Assembly (NCBI GenBank): GCA_029379225.1
Contig: JAQYWR010000024.1
Span: 53,571 to 117,570 of the forward strand
DNA length: 64,000 nt
Reading direction: 5' to 3'
Source of the DNA: Nostoc sp. S4
Lineage (GTDB): Bacteria > Cyanobacteriota > Cyanobacteriia > Cyanobacteriales > Nostocaceae
The position numbers were made by a program, and so were the translations under genes. Every line of letters starts with the position of its first letter. Within the stretch, counting starts at the first letter, position 1. Below are positions 18,593 to 29,330 of this stretch, piece after piece. A model generated the notes under the pieces. That model was not told the origin of the DNA. It was given only the letters and a program-made list of their open reading frames with translations, and made no database searches.

Positions 18593-19195
18593 CTAACAGA
18601 TATTAGTACAGACAAAGTTAATTACATCTGTAAGTCCTGACTGAGTTTTCAAATTAGTAAAAATAAAAGGTTTATAGCCACGCATTTTTTTAGCATCTCG
18701 TTCCATAACACTTAAATCTGCGCCGACATGGGGTGCAAGGTCAATTTTATTAATCACTAACAAATCAGATTTAGTAATACCAGGGCCACCCTTGCGAGGA
18801 ATTTTATCACCAGCCGCAACATCGATGACATAAATCGTTAAATCTACCAACTCTGGACTAAATGTAGCAGCCAAATTATCACCGCCACTTTCCAAAAATA
18901 CTAAATCCAAATCCGTAAAACGTTCTTCTAACTGTTCAATTGCTGCTAAATTCATCGAAGCATCTTCGCGGATAGCAGTATGAGGACAACCGCCAGTCTC
19001 TACACCCAAAATGCGATCGCTTGCTAAGGCTTGAGAACGCACTAAAAATTGAGCATCTTCTTGAGTGTAAATATCATTCGTCACGACTGCAAGCTGATAC
19101 TGCTGGCGCAACTTCTTGCACAAAGCATCCACTAAAGCCGTCTTCCCGGAACCAACGGGGCCAGCAACACCTACTCTAAATGCATTTTTAGTCAT
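18593..19195 (-). CDS. ureG: Urease accessory GTPase
   Basis: A 200-aa SIMIBI GTPase that drives nickel delivery to apo-urease as part of the UreDFG complex. The P-loop is [18 protein letters not shown]. The CPH nickel/zinc site lies in [17 protein letters not shown], followed by [19 protein letters not shown] and the NKIDLA guanine-specificity motif. Length and sequence are canonical. The ATG lies inside a TGACAAA-type short tandem repeat, so leader and start codon are repeat-derived. It is the last gene of ureE-ureF-ureG, 67 bp after ureF. The urease structural genes and ureD are outside the window. Confidence 0.97.
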   Translation of the reverse strand: MTKNAFRVGVAGPVGSGKTALVDALCKKLRQQYQLAVVTNDIYTQEDAQFLVRSQALASDRILGVETGGCPHTAIREDASMNLAAIEQLEERFTDLDLVFLESGGDNLAATFSPELVDLTIYVIDVAAGDKIPRKGGPGITKSDLLVINKIDLAPHVGADLSVMERDAKKMRGYKPFIFTNLKTQSGLTDVINFVCTNIC

Positions 19196-19222
19196 TGGTC
19201 ATTTGTCATTTGTCATTGGTTA
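19191..19222. repeat. STRR, TGACAAA-type, supplying the ureG start codon
   Basis: On the minus strand the units AATGACAAATGACAAATGACC run directly into the ATGACTAAA start of ureG. The repeat fills the ureF-ureG gap and sets the ribosome-binding region. Confidence 0.75.
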
Positions 19223-19262
19223 TTAGTTTTTCTTTGCGTCCCCGCGTCTCCTCACTCCCCAT

Positions 19263-19955
19263 TTAACTCCTAAACAACCTTGTATACTGCGTTTGATGCT
19301 GCATACTCGCTAGGGATAAACCCCAACTCCAACAGCCCAGTTGTTCATCTTCCAAGGTGAGAATTTCTAATGTTGTAGTACTAATTAATAATTGCAAATC
19401 AAGTAATAACTGCTGTCCTGCTGTTTGTCCCAAGGGGATAAGTTTCACGCCAGCTGTAATTAAATTACTTGCCCAACTGTGCAAATATGCTAATAATCCG
19501 GCTTGGATATTAATTTGCCAATGTGCAAGGGCGATACCAAAAGCGATCGCATAATTGCAAGGATTACCTACAGCCTTAGTTATAGGTTCAATCTGCGGTT
19601 CTAGTTTACCAAGTAATTGGATAAGCGATCGCCCCATTTGCCAACTAGAGGCGCGTAATTCTTCTGTTTCCCTAGCGGCTGATAACCACAGGTTCCAAGA
19701 CTGTAAGGACTCTACATCGCCCATTGTTGCAGATTTCTCAGCCCGTACCATTACCGCCGCCTCTAGCCGAATTGCTCCGTAAATTAATTGTGCTTCTAGC
19801 CAATGTTTGAGAGCTGTTTGGTTGGCGATCGTACCATTTTCCACCAATGTTTCCAAGCCTTCGGAATAGCTATATGCTCCCACAGGCAAAGCAGGACTAG
19901 CAAGCTGTAAAATATTCAAAAAATGACTATCAGTGAGCGTGATGGTGTTGTCCAT
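19263..19955 (-). CDS. ureF: Urease accessory protein UreF
   Basis: A 230-aa all-helical protein that bridges UreD and UreG and acts in gating nickel insertion into urease. Family marks include [20 protein letters not shown] near the N-terminus and [20 protein letters not shown] in the C-terminal half. Its start codon overlaps the 3' end of ureE by 26 bp, which indicates co-translation, and ureG follows on the same strand. The frame is intact and of normal length. Confidence 0.95.
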   Translation of the reverse strand: MDNTITLTDSHFLNILQLASPALPVGAYSYSEGLETLVENGTIANQTALKHWLEAQLIYGAIRLEAAVMVRAEKSATMGDVESLQSWNLWLSAARETEELRASSWQMGRSLIQLLGKLEPQIEPITKAVGNPCNYAIAFGIALAHWQINIQAGLLAYLHSWASNLITAGVKLIPLGQTAGQQLLLDLQLLISTTTLEILTLEDEQLGCWSWGLSLASMQHQTQYTRLFRS

Positions 19956-20376
19956 AAGCTCCTAATTCTGGCTGAAACGGTAAAATTTCTTCTTTAACTT
20001 CTAATCCCAATTGTTCCAACATTGTGCGTAAAACTGAATCTGAAGACAAGCGTAAATAAGTTGGGGTAATTTCTACAGGCACATGGCGATTTCCCAAATG
20101 ATATGCCGCCCTGAGTAATAAAAGTGGTGTTTCAGCAAAGGCAGTCATCACTAGTTCTGGTTTAGCAGTAATTCTAATTAAACTGTTATTGGTTTCATCC
20201 TGGAGAATATCGCCATCGTGTAAGACAGTTCCTCTAGGTAAATGTAAAAATACAGCTTTTCCATCTGTGGTTTCAAAGCGATGACGACTGCGGGTACGTT
20301 CTTCTGCTGTTAGCGCCAGAGTCAAAGTGACTACTACATCGTAATTGTGTGGCTTGAGTTGGGTAAATGTCAGCAT
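19930..20376 (-). CDS. ureE: Urease accessory metallochaperone UreE
   Basis: A 148-aa nickel chaperone. The N-terminal peptide-binding domain includes [21 protein letters not shown], and the C-terminal ferredoxin-like metal domain includes [12 protein letters not shown]. The tail ends GQHHHAH, a short His-rich nickel-binding end. It heads the ureE-ureF-ureG operon and overlaps ureF. The start at 20376 follows the end of a decayed HEPN gene by about 60 bp, so its promoter must be short or lie within that relic. Confidence 0.95.
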   Translation of the reverse strand: MLTFTQLKPHNYDVVVTLTLALTAEERTRSRHRFETTDGKAVFLHLPRGTVLHDGDILQDETNNSLIRITAKPELVMTAFAETPLLLLRAAYHLGNRHVPVEITPTYLRLSSDSVLRTMLEQLGLEVKEEILPFQPELGAYGQHHHAH

Positions 20377-20439
20377 CAGAGTTTCGCCCGTTTTAATACC
20401 ATCGACTTATTATATTAAACTTTTTTCGTAAATAATTAG

Positions 20440-21197
20440 CTACAATATTTGATGAATACTTTCAACAATTTGCTCAATAAAGTCAACTGCATCATTAACC
20501 AATGATTCATCGATATTCCATCGACTTCCTATATTAAAGGTAGGATCTATATCAGCTTCATGAGCAATTTTATTTCTCCGATCTACAATTAAACTCAGTT
20601 GTTGTTTGATATCTTTTGTTGGTCTACCTATTTTTACAGCAACCTCGTTTCATAATTTCTTATCTGATATAAGCCTAATTGCGTCAGCTATCTTATCTGG
20701 TTGTTGAAAGCTTTTATAACTCAGATTTTCTCGGATTTCATTTTCTCGCCAAGAAACATTATTATTAAACTTATTCAATATAGTACTTGATATTGCTGGA
20801 ATTAAAGATGAGATTGTATGAGACTCCTGTATAAATGTGGAGCCGTGCCGTAACTCTGTTGAATCTCGTTTTCCAACCAAGATGCAATATCTATCGCCAT
20901 TATCCGCTCTTGACGGGCAGCACTTAATGAAATTTCAAAACGCGAAAAGGCTGATTTACTAGTATTAGGTGGAGGGCTAGGTTCAAGACGTTGACCGCAA
21001 TGAATTTCTATCATCCCCAATGTCACAACTTCGTGAATGTAATAGTCTAAAGCACTCACAACTAGAACTAAAGATGCCCTTAAAATATCCGACACATCCA
21101 AGGCACTTGTAGCTTGAGCTTTTACAGAGTTGTGAAGAGCAATGAGATCTCGAACGCGACCAATACTAATACGAAATTGGTCAAGCGCTGACTGCAT
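20440..21197 (-). pseudogene. Broken RiboL-PSP-HEPN-type RNase-like gene
   Basis: Three consecutive stretches read as one HEPN protein. From the ATG at 21197 the frame encodes DQFRISIGRVRDLIALHNS, LDYYIHEVVTLGMIEI and AFSRFEISLSAARQER. A frameshift between about 20805 and 20855 moves homology to another frame (YKSFQQPDKIADAIRLISDKK). An in-frame TGA at 20650-20652 then sits where relatives have Trp. Beyond it the catalytic HEPN motif is intact (VDRRNKIAHEADIDPTF: R-x4-H) up to the TAG at 20440. The start overlaps the ParA-like gene by 17 bp. Family members are predicted RNases in toxin or defence contexts. This copy cannot give a full product without recoding. Confidence 0.75.
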
Positions 21198-22247
21198 AGG
21201 TCGAGGTAGAAGTTAGTGCAATAATCTTGTCTGCTAAGTCTGAAAAAGTTTTCCTAAATTCTTCTTGTTTCTTTTGGTTATTTTCTAATACTATTCCTGT
21301 TTGTCTCAATTGCTCAGGTGTGAGGTCATAAACTGGGGTTCGGTGTTCTTGAGACAGGGCAATTAGACTATTAAAATTTGATATTTTCGTAAGAGAGAAG
21401 CTACCATTTATTCCCTGCTCAGTGTAGACTGTTGCAGGTAGCATCATATTATTCTGGTGTAAAATAGGAACTAATTTATTAGAAACAGCTTCCTCAACTT
21501 TGTGAATCCAAGTTTGAAAGGCAGCAGTCTCTTTTCCACGTATAATTCGATAATTTTGCACAATAATTCCTAAAAAACGTAACGTCACGTTAGGAAATGG
21601 GTAGGCAGCATCTTTCAAAATTTGCAGAGAACTTGCTGTTTTAGCCCAAGCATACCATCTTGGTAAAACTTTAGCTAAAGAGTCTATTGCCATTACCGAA
21701 AAGAAATCAGCAGTTGTTGGAACAAGAAAAAAGTCGCTCGTCATTAATAAATTCTGATTGATCGAGCCTAAACTTGGACTCATATCAATTAAGATATAGT
21801 CTGCATTAAACTTAGTAGCTGTTTTCTCAAATAAATCAGTGATGGAACCTGGTATGTTTTTAAGAGCTTGAATTGAACCACTTAATTCTTGAGCAATACC
21901 TAATGTTACCTCATATTCCGCAAATCCAACATTTACAGGTAATAAGAATAACCCATCTTGACGTTGTACGGGGATACAATCTACGGCTTCAATAGCTCTC
22001 GGTTGAGACTCAAAAGCAGGAGCTAAACCCGTCTTAATGTTTGACGTTGTATTATATATATTTTCTAATCTTGCCTCATCATCCTCTGTTTCGTCTCCCA
22101 GAACCATTCCTGTGAGATTACATTGGGGGTCAGTATCCACAAGGATGACTCTCTTACCTTTTGAGGCGAGCATCCATCCTAAATTAAATGTGGTTGTGTT
22201 TTGCTAACTCCACCTTTGTGATTAAACAAGGCAATTTTTTGAACCAT
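21181..22247 (-). pseudogene. ParA/Soj-like ATPase with a frameshift in the P-loop
   Basis: From the ATG at 22247 the frame reads MVQKIALFNHKGGVSKT, the deviant Walker A of ParA ATPases, then loses the frame through a single missing base at about 22197-22199. The continuation (NLGWMLASKGKRVILVDTDP) is in the next frame and stays open to 21181, with ADYILIDMSPSLGSINQNLL and VPTTADFFSVMAIDSLAKVL as Walker A'/B regions. A 330-aa product could only start downstream at ATG 22173 and would lack the P-loop. Genes of this type are often paired with HEPN genes, as here. The lesion probably inactivates it. Confidence 0.8.
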
Positions 22248-22609
22248 CGTACTATGCCTGCATAAATTGGCTTTCAGGTTTCAATTGTAAGTATAGCTTG
22301 GAACTTTTCTTAAAAAATCGCTACTTTATATACAAGCTGATAAAACAATACACAGTTCAGTTAAGCCTCATAATCAGCTAAAGGCTAGATGTAGAGACCC
22401 AAATAGGACTTACGCAAACTCTTATTTCTCTACGTCCTGTGCCTAAGAACAGCTTGCCTAAATTCATTCCACCTTCTCTGCAAGACTGATTTTATCTTAC
22501 CTATATTCAGGAGATTAAAAAGTTTTGCGATCGCCAAAAAATAGTAGTTCATGATACCGTAATTTTGTCTGGATATAAAATTATGTATTTCTTAAAGGAG
22601 TTTGCTGCA
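22248..22609. other. Divergent intergenic region
   Basis: Separates the ParA-like relic and the phosphatase gene. It contains TAGGACTTACGCA at about 22406, a common end motif of cyanobacterial dispersed repeats, and no ORF. The ribosome-binding site of the phosphatase gene is the AAAGGAG at 22594-22600. Confidence 0.4.
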
Positions 22610-23479
22610 ATGTCCACAACACCGACTACTCGATTAATTATAGAGACTTTACTTCCCCATCTGAAATTAGCAGCAGCCTATGCCCGTTTTCTGCAACCAA
22701 AAATTGCTGCACTTCCGGCTAAAGAGCAAGGAAAAAACTTTTTTGCGGCTGCACTTACTGATGCGGATCTGGCAATTCAAAATATGATAGAAGTAGTACT
22801 GCTGGGCAGTTTTCCAGAGATTCGCTTTTTTGGTGAAGAGTATGAAAGTTCTAGAAACACTAAGTATTTTCGTGCTACGGAACTTGGTTTGCAAGGTGAT
22901 TATTTAGTTACACTCGACCCAATTGATGGCACGAAGTTTTACATAGATGGGCATTCTAATTATCAAATTATTCTCAGTATTCTAAATGCAGATGATTTTG
23001 AGGCAGTAGTGGCAATTTCTCCTGGTGAAAATGTTTATTTTTATGCTTTTCGAGGTGAAGGTACTTTTAAAGGAACGCTGGAAATGAATTTAGAAGCCTG
23101 CACTCCTTTGGAGATTACATCGCCTAAACCTGCTATCTTGTTGGGATGGGGAATGAATGCGATCGCACCTCTACTAAAAGAACGCTATCAAGTAATCGAT
23201 ATTGCCACTGATTATTCTAGTGAGATTCAAATTCCCAATTTCAATGGTATTCTTAGTGGTGATTTGAGTGGAGCAGTAATCAAAGCAGGCAAATTTATTG
23301 ATGGTGCTGCACTGGCTTTTTTGGCAAAAGAAGCTGGCTATCTTGTGACTACTCTGGACGGTTCGACTTTACCGCCACTGTATACTTGTACAAACTATAG
23401 CCTGCCAGGATTGATCGTAGCTGCGTCAAAATCCGTTCATCAAGATTTGCTGTCAGCGACGCAAAGCTTACTTGTTTGA
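22610..23479 (+). CDS. Inositol-monophosphatase-family phosphatase
   Basis: A 289-aa Mg2+/Li+-sensitive phosphatase superfamily member. Metal-binding motifs are present: GEE (RFFGEEYES), then LDPIDGTKFYIDG and the late DGAALAFLAKEAG. The start is ATG 22610, preceded nine bases earlier by a strong AAAGGAG; a TTG at 22565 would add a non-conserved extension. Family members hydrolyse inositol phosphates, fructose bisphosphate or 3'-phosphoadenosine phosphate. The sequence does not decide which. Divergence from canonical IMPases in the C-terminal half makes a specialised sugar- or nucleotide-phosphatase role possible. It appears monocistronic. Confidence 0.85.
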   Translation: MSTTPTTRLIIETLLPHLKLAAAYARFLQPKIAALPAKEQGKNFFAAALTDADLAIQNMIEVVLLGSFPEIRFFGEEYESSRNTKYFRATELGLQGDYLVTLDPIDGTKFYIDGHSNYQIILSILNADDFEAVVAISPGENVYFYAFRGEGTFKGTLEMNLEACTPLEITSPKPAILLGWGMNAIAPLLKERYQVIDIATDYSSEIQIPNFNGILSGDLSGAVIKAGKFIDGAALAFLAKEAGYLVTTLDGSTLPPLYTCTNYSLPGLIVAASKSVHQDLLSATQSLLV

Positions 23480-23568
23480 AGGCGTATCCCATCACTTTTA
23501 ATGTAAAAAAAGTGAAAAATAAAAATTAAAAATTGATAGTCAATTCTACTTGCTTTTGCTTTTTAAGT

Positions 23569-23844
23569 TTAGCTTTGTTTGTTTTGTGAGTCAGTTAAAA
23601 ATTCTTGAATGCAATTGAAAAATTCTTCTATTTCTGCGATTAACTTAATTGCACCTTGATGTTGCTGCTGGAGAGCTTGTTGTTCTAGTTTCTCAACTAC
23701 TAGGTACATAGCTGTAGCTCCAATATTGAGACTAGCACCTTTAAGGTGATGAGCTTCTCGGATAATTTGCCCAAAATCATCAAGTGCGATCGCACTTTTT
23801 ATCACCTCTAAACGGAGTTTAATATCTTTAGTAAAGAGTTGCAA
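23569..23844 (-). CDS. Stand-alone HPt phosphotransfer protein
   Basis: A small HPt four-helix protein. The phosphorylatable histidine is in REAHHLKGASLNIGA, typical of HPt domains that shuttle phosphate between receivers. The listed start is a TTG at 23844. The same frame stays open upstream to a stop at 23908-23910 and encodes INWKYLHQVSDNDTQFELNL, which looks like the normal HPt N-terminus, but there is no ATG, GTG or TTG in it. The true start is therefore unclear. It lies 120 bp downstream of the giant hybrid kinase on the same strand. That kinase has two receivers and no HPt domain, so the two likely form a phosphorelay. Confidence 0.8.
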   Translation of the reverse strand: MQLFTKDIKLRLEVIKSAIALDDFGQIIREAHHLKGASLNIGATAMYLVVEKLEQQALQQQHQGAIKLIAEIEEFFNCIQEFLTDSQNKQS

Positions 23845-23964
23845 GAGATTTAATTCAAATTGTGTATCATTATCTGATACTTGATGCAGATATTTCCAAT
23901 TGATTCTTCAGTCAACTGGCTTATTGTTGGTGGTGGAAAATGTCTGCTTGTACTCGGCTACCAC

Positions 23965-26900
23965 CTATTGTGAAAGGATAATGTCTGCCCAATGTTCTAG
24001 GATGCTTGCCAATTTTTCTTTTAACACTGGTTTACTTAGATAATCGTCCATTCCGGCATTGAGACACTTTTGTTTGTCTTCTTTCATCGCATTAGCTGTC
24101 ATCGCAATTACCACAGGCCGACGATGACTGGCAAAAGCACTCTCTTGCCAATGATGAATTTCTTTTGTAGTTTCTAAACCATCCAGAATTGGCATGTGGC
24201 AATCCATTAAAATCAAATCGTAAGGAATTTTTTCTAATAGCTGTAAAACTTCCTTGCCATTGGCAACGACATCAGCTTTATACCCCAAAGTTTGGAGTTG
24301 TTTTAGGGTTACTTTCTGATTTACCAAATTATCTTCGGCTAGCAAAATTTTTAACTTAGATTGATTAGAGTAGTTAGGAGCTAGGGACTGGGAATTAAAT
24401 GAAGTGGAAATACTTGAATTTCTACTTTGCAGTTCAATAGTCGGTTGTTCTAATTGAGGTGGAATTTCTAAAATATTGATCATCAAATCTAGAAGTCGGG
24501 ATGCCTTAACGGGTTTGACTAAATAAGCAGCAAATCCAATTTTGAGAGCTTCCTGTACTTGATTTCGTTGATTAGTTGAGGCAAGGAGAATTAAAGGTAT
24601 CTCAGTAAATGCAGAATTGGCTTTAATTTGTTTTCCTAGTTTGATGCCATCTGTTTCGGGCATTTGCATATCAATTAAGGCGACATCATAGGGATTTCCT
24701 TGCTCATAAGCTTTCTCGATCGCTTTGAGTGCAGCAGCAGCACTGTTAGCTCGATCTACCTGCATTCCCCAAGGGGTAGCTTGGTCGTAAATCGTCTTGC
24801 AACTAGTAGAGTTGTCATCTACCACTAAGGCGCGGCGATTGATTAAAAGTGGGCGTTCGCCCTTGGCGTTGGCAAAGCCATCGCTTAAGCTCAAAACAGG
24901 CTCCACTTGCTTGGCGAAAGGCACTTCAAACCAAAATTTAGATCCTCTGTCGATTTGACTTTCTACCCCAATTACTCCTCCCATCAAAGTCACTAGTTGT
25001 TTACAGATGGCTAATCCCAAGCCTGTACCACCATACTTGCGAGTGGTAGAAGCATCGACTTGGGTAAATGGCATAAAGAGTCTAAGTTGGTCTTCAGGAC
25101 TAATACCAAGACCTGTGTCTGTAATCGCAAAGTAAACGGTGACTGTAGTCGAGGAAAGGGAACGCAATTGTGCTTCCACTACTACTTCGCCAGCAGTAGT
25201 AAACTTGATAGCGTTACTAATTAGGTTCATGAGAATTTGCCGCAGTCTTCCAGCATCTCCTTGGAGGTGAATGGGGACATTACGCTCAATCAGGGCAGCA
25301 ATTTCTAATCCCTTATTATGGGCTGAGGGAGCCAATAATTCCAATACTTCTTCAACACAGGTAGATAAGTTAAAATCTAGAGTTTCCAAAGCCATCTCTC
25401 CAGCCTCCAGCTTGGAGAGATCCAAAATTTCGTTGATTAAAGTCAATAAAGCTTCTCCACTAATACGAATTGTTTCAATAAAATCTCGTTGTTCTGGGTC
25501 TAAGGGAGTATCTAAGGCTAAATTAGTCATTCCCAATACGGCATTCATCGGAGTACGAATTTCATGACTCATATTCGCCAAAAAGGCACTTTTGGTCTGA
25601 GAAGCTAATTCAGCTTGGTAACGAGCAATTTCAAGTTCTTGTCGTTGACGAGTTTCTGCTGCTAATAGTTGGGCTTGGGCTAAGGCAATACCTACTTGGT
25701 CGGCTATTTCTCGCAAAAGATGAGTTTCAAAGCTAGACCATTGGTGGGAATGGGCGCACTGATGGACTATGAGCAAACCGCGAAGTTCTTCTTTGACCAG
25801 AATTGGCACAACTAAATTGACTTTTACCCCAAACTGTTGCATTAATTGCAGCTGACTTTGTTGGACTTCCAGCAAATCCAAATTAGCCAATCCCATAATT
25901 CGTCCTTGACGGTACTGCTGTAGATAGTATTGTTGTAGGTATTCGGCTTGAAAGTAGGGGGTAATAATGTTTTGCTCCTTAATTGCTGGTAAGCCAGAAA
26001 CTACTGCTTCAATAACAGTGGTTGTAGACTCATCTGGCAACAGCTGATAGATTAATACTCGGTCAGTTTGGAGAATTTTTTGCACCTCCTTGACAGTGAT
26101 TTCCAGAATTTCTTCGATTTGCAAAGACTGGCGAATTTTTAAGGTGATTTCCGTAAAAAGTTGCGATCGCAAGTTTTGGCGTTGTAATTCCTCTTCAGCC
26201 TGTTTACGTTGGATAAATTGCCCGACTTGCTCGCCAATAAAATTCATCGTTTTTGCTAATTCTGCGTCAGGTTGTTGGATTTGACGATTGAAGCAGGTAA
26301 TGACGCCAAGGATGTTGTTACCAGTGCGGAGGGGAAAACCGAAAGCTGCATGTAGTCCTACTTGAGGGGCAATTTTCAAGCTCGGGAAATTCAAATCTTT
26401 AACGATATCAGCAATCCAGACAGGTTCAGAACTAGCCCAAACACGGCCAGGTAGTCCAATTCCTAAAGCAAAAGTCGTTTGCCGCTTCAATGCTGCAAAC
26501 TCTTGCACCTCAAGAGATGCTTTGTGCCAGATATCGAAAAAACGCAGCACATTTGCTTCCCGGTCTACCATCCAAATTTCGCCCAAATCCCATGCCAAAC
26601 TTTCACAGATTCCTTGGAGAATTTGAGGCATCGCTTCCTTGATTGTGGTGGAATCTGCTAAAACGCGAGTTGTAGCGTATTGTGCAGTCAGATGTCGTTC
26701 GGCTCGTTTGCGCTCAGTGATATCAATACCTGTGCTAACAATGTACTCTACTGAACCGTCATAGTCTTTTAAGATGGTATTCGACCAGGCAATTAGTCGC
26801 CGACTACCATCCTTGATTACCCAATAGTTTTCGTATTCATGGAAGCTCTTACCAGCTCGCAATTGCTCAAAAACTGCTTTGACTGACTCTACTTCTTGAG

Positions 26901-28257
26901 GAAGTAACAACAAATTCCAGAAATACCTACCTCTCACCTCATCGAAGGAGTAACCTGTTGTTTGCTCACAAGCTTGATTAAAACGAACAATTTGCCCTTG
27001 GGAGTTGGTAACTAGTACTAAGGCGCTGGCTGTATCCAGGACTGTTGAAATAAAGTTGCGTTCTTGGTTTAAAATTTCTTCTGTTCTTTTGCGCTCACCA
27101 ACCTCATGATAAATCGAGTAGTAGATTACACCAAGAATTAAAAAACTTAGAAAAATGGCGATCGCAATTGTCACAGTTGTTTTTTGCGTCCAAGCTTTTG
27201 TTGCTTGTGATAGTTGCTGACGCTGCTTTGTTTCCTGATTCTTTATCTCATTACTCACCTTGCGGATATCATTCATCAGATTTTGACTATCATTTGTCGC
27301 TAGTACCTGCGAGGTCGCCTCTAATCCCTTGTTTTGGCGCAAGTCGATAGTCTGTTTTAGTTGAGTAAACTTAGCCGAGATCAGAACTTCAAGCGTTGCA
27401 AGCTGTTTTTGTTGGTTTGGTTGACCTGCGGTTAAATTCTTCAGTGTTGTAATTTCTCGCTCGACGTTATTAAGTGCTACTTGATACGCTTTTAAATAAA
27501 TTTCTTTTCCAGTGAGGATATAACCACGTTGGACACTTTCGGCATCCTTTGTCTGTGACAGTAGTTTTTCTAAACTGTTAATTTTTTTGTTAATATTTTT
27601 TATTTTACTCTGGTTATAATTAGATACTCTTGTATTTTGATAAGAAACTGCGCCAATCACAACTAAAAGTATCGACGCCAAACCAAAACCTGCCACAATT
27701 TTTTTAAAAAATTTCTGGCGTAGTTTCTTTGATTGTTTGCTTTTATTAGTCACAAGCACTAAACTTGCTAAATTGCGATGCAATTCCAGTTGCTTGATAA
27801 CTTGACGGGCTAAAGTTCGTAATGCTTCTATCTGATCTGAAGTCAGCGTTCGTGGTACATAGTCAATTACACAAAGCGTTCCCAGTGAATATCCCTCAGC
27901 ATTAGTTAGAGGTACACCAGCATAAAACCGAATTTTTGGGCCAGAAGTCACCAGTGGATTTGCGGCGAACCGTTCATCCTTCGTGGCATCAGGCACAATA
28001 AGAACATCAGGTTGTAGAATAGCATGGGCACAAAACGCCTGGTCTCGATGTGTTTCTGGGACATCCAAACCAACTTTTGACTTAAACCACTGGCGATTTG
28101 TATCAATTAAGCTAATTAAAGCAATAGGAGTCTGGCAAATATACGAGGCTAGACGAGTGAGGTCGTCAAAGGCGGCTTCAGGTGGCGTATTAAGAATTTT
28201 ATACTCCAAAAGCGTCTCGATTCTCTGTGCTTCATTATCAGGTAATGGTGCTTTCAT
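23965..28257 (-). CDS. GAF-CHASE3-PAS-GAF-GAF hybrid histidine kinase with two receivers
   Basis: A 1430-aa membrane-bound sensor kinase. Order: GAF (about 20-160), transmembrane helix (187-206), CHASE3 extracytoplasmic sensor (about 208-355), transmembrane helix (362-384), PAS (400-520), two GAF domains (about 540-690 and 710-880), HisKA with the phospho-His in [16 protein letters not shown] (about 905), and HATPase ([24 protein letters not shown]). Two receiver domains end the chain ([26 protein letters not shown]). No HPt is fused; the neighbouring HPt protein probably fills that role. The GAF domains lack an obvious bilin-binding Cys context. The signal is unknown. Confidence 0.93.
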   Translation of the reverse strand: MKAPLPDNEAQRIETLLEYKILNTPPEAAFDDLTRLASYICQTPIALISLIDTNRQWFKSKVGLDVPETHRDQAFCAHAILQPDVLIVPDATKDERFAANPLVTSGPKIRFYAGVPLTNAEGYSLGTLCVIDYVPRTLTSDQIEALRTLARQVIKQLELHRNLASLVLVTNKSKQSKKLRQKFFKKIVAGFGLASILLVVIGAVSYQNTRVSNYNQSKIKNINKKINSLEKLLSQTKDAESVQRGYILTGKEIYLKAYQVALNNVEREITTLKNLTAGQPNQQKQLATLEVLISAKFTQLKQTIDLRQNKGLEATSQVLATNDSQNLMNDIRKVSNEIKNQETKQRQQLSQATKAWTQKTTVTIAIAIFLSFLILGVIYYSIYHEVGERKRTEEILNQERNFISTVLDTASALVLVTNSQGQIVRFNQACEQTTGYSFDEVRGRYFWNLLLLPQEVESVKAVFEQLRAGKSFHEYENYWVIKDGSRRLIAWSNTILKDYDGSVEYIVSTGIDITERKRAERHLTAQYATTRVLADSTTIKEAMPQILQGICESLAWDLGEIWMVDREANVLRFFDIWHKASLEVQEFAALKRQTTFALGIGLPGRVWASSEPVWIADIVKDLNFPSLKIAPQVGLHAAFGFPLRTGNNILGVITCFNRQIQQPDAELAKTMNFIGEQVGQFIQRKQAEEELQRQNLRSQLFTEITLKIRQSLQIEEILEITVKEVQKILQTDRVLIYQLLPDESTTTVIEAVVSGLPAIKEQNIITPYFQAEYLQQYYLQQYRQGRIMGLANLDLLEVQQSQLQLMQQFGVKVNLVVPILVKEELRGLLIVHQCAHSHQWSSFETHLLREIADQVGIALAQAQLLAAETRQRQELEIARYQAELASQTKSAFLANMSHEIRTPMNAVLGMTNLALDTPLDPEQRDFIETIRISGEALLTLINEILDLSKLEAGEMALETLDFNLSTCVEEVLELLAPSAHNKGLEIAALIERNVPIHLQGDAGRLRQILMNLISNAIKFTTAGEVVVEAQLRSLSSTTVTVYFAITDTGLGISPEDQLRLFMPFTQVDASTTRKYGGTGLGLAICKQLVTLMGGVIGVESQIDRGSKFWFEVPFAKQVEPVLSLSDGFANAKGERPLLINRRALVVDDNSTSCKTIYDQATPWGMQVDRANSAAAALKAIEKAYEQGNPYDVALIDMQMPETDGIKLGKQIKANSAFTEIPLILLASTNQRNQVQEALKIGFAAYLVKPVKASRLLDLMINILEIPPQLEQPTIELQSRNSSISTSFNSQSLAPNYSNQSKLKILLAEDNLVNQKVTLKQLQTLGYKADVVANGKEVLQLLEKIPYDLILMDCHMPILDGLETTKEIHHWQESAFASHRRPVVIAMTANAMKEDKQKCLNAGMDDYLSKPVLKEKLASILEHWADIILSQ

Positions 28258-28260
28258 CCT

Positions 28261-28385
28261 TAAGCCTTATCTACAGGGGATTAGGGGTATGGGGATTAGA
28301 GACTGGAGACTAGGAAATAAATATTTAGGAATACTTTCTCAGTACCCAATACCTAGTAGTCAGCACCCAATACCCAATTCACTCA
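28261..28385. repeat. Degenerate STRR tract (GGGGATTAG / ACCCAATACC)
   Basis: Runs of GGGGTATGGGGATTAG-like units followed by CAGTACCCAATACCTAG-like units lie between the hybrid kinase start and ynfA. They are non-coding and typical of filamentous cyanobacterial intergenic regions. The two halves are roughly complementary and could form a long imperfect hairpin. Confidence 0.6.
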
Positions 28386-28471
28386 ACAAACTACTTCAAT
28401 TAATGACAATAGTTGAGTAAAAAGCGTTAGCGTAATTTCACTGAGTTCAACCTTAGTCACAAATTGGTCAA

Positions 28472-28795
28472 ATGATTAAGTCGTTGTTGTATTTTTTGTG
28501 GGCTGGTTTATTTGAAATCACGGGTGGCTACTTAGTCTGGTTGTGGTTGCGTGAAGCTAAGCCATTCTGGTGGGGAATATTAGGTGGAATTGCTTTAGCT
28601 GTCTATGGGGTTATTGCAACTCTTCAACCAGCAAATTTTGGCAGAGTATATGCGGCTTATGGTGGTGTTTTTATTGCAATGGCAATGCTTTGGGGTTGGA
28701 AGGTAGACGGTGTAATCCCAGACCGCTACGACCTAATTGGATCTGGTTTAGCATTGCTAAGTGTATTAATTATCATGTTTGCACCCAGATATTAA
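28472..28795 (+). CDS. YnfA/UPF0060 family membrane protein
   Basis: A 107-aa protein with four transmembrane helices and the family signatures FLWAGLFEITGGYLVWLWLR, IATLQPANFGRVYAAYGGVF and WGWKVDGVIPDRYDLIG. YnfA proteins are structurally related to small multidrug-resistance transporters, and some export biocides or dyes. The role in this organism is unknown. The frame is full length and intact. No operon partner is evident. Confidence 0.95.
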   Translation: MIKSLLYFLWAGLFEITGGYLVWLWLREAKPFWWGILGGIALAVYGVIATLQPANFGRVYAAYGGVFIAMAMLWGWKVDGVIPDRYDLIGSGLALLSVLIIMFAPRY

Positions 28796-29330
28796 GTAAG
28801 ATTACTAAATTAATGCCGATCCAAAAGGACAAGGGGAAGAGGGATTAACCCCCTATCCTGAATGGCACTAAGATAAGACAAATCCATTATCTATAAGGCT
28901 TTTGGGTTGCAGGTTTTGGTGTGGGGTGGAAGGAGTGAAGAATAAGTAACTTCTGTTTCACCACCTGGGCTTGAATGTTTATTAATACTACACCTACTCA
29001 GCCTACCCCCGATACCCAGCCCGGATGAGGTTCCACGTTTTTAAGCCTCCCATTCCCCTTATCCCCTTGTGCTGTTCGATGACCGATGAACTTTATGATG
29101 ATTTATTTTTAAAATACGATAACCGCAGACAAAATTCCCAATTTTTCTTAGCAACTACGGACTGACATGTAACTATACGGTTTACAAATTCTTGAAATAC
29201 TGATTAAACTCTCACAAACTCAAATAGATAATTATACTTTTGTTAACATTTCAAAAAAAAGAAAGTAGAGTAGCTTTGAAGACAAAATAGAGTATCAAAC
29301 AGTACTGAAATATATTAAAGTAATACAAAT
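28796..29330. other. Intergenic region upstream of amt
   Basis: About 535 bp without a recognisable gene. I searched by eye for a consensus NtcA box (GTA-N8-TAC) and found no exact match. The last 150 bp are AT-rich and probably hold the amt promoter. Nothing else is supported. Confidence 0.4.

Noticed and set aside
29150..29330. NtcA-binding site upstream of amt
   Set aside because: No exact GTA-N8-TAC was found; a degenerate match would not be distinguishable from chance in AT-rich DNA.
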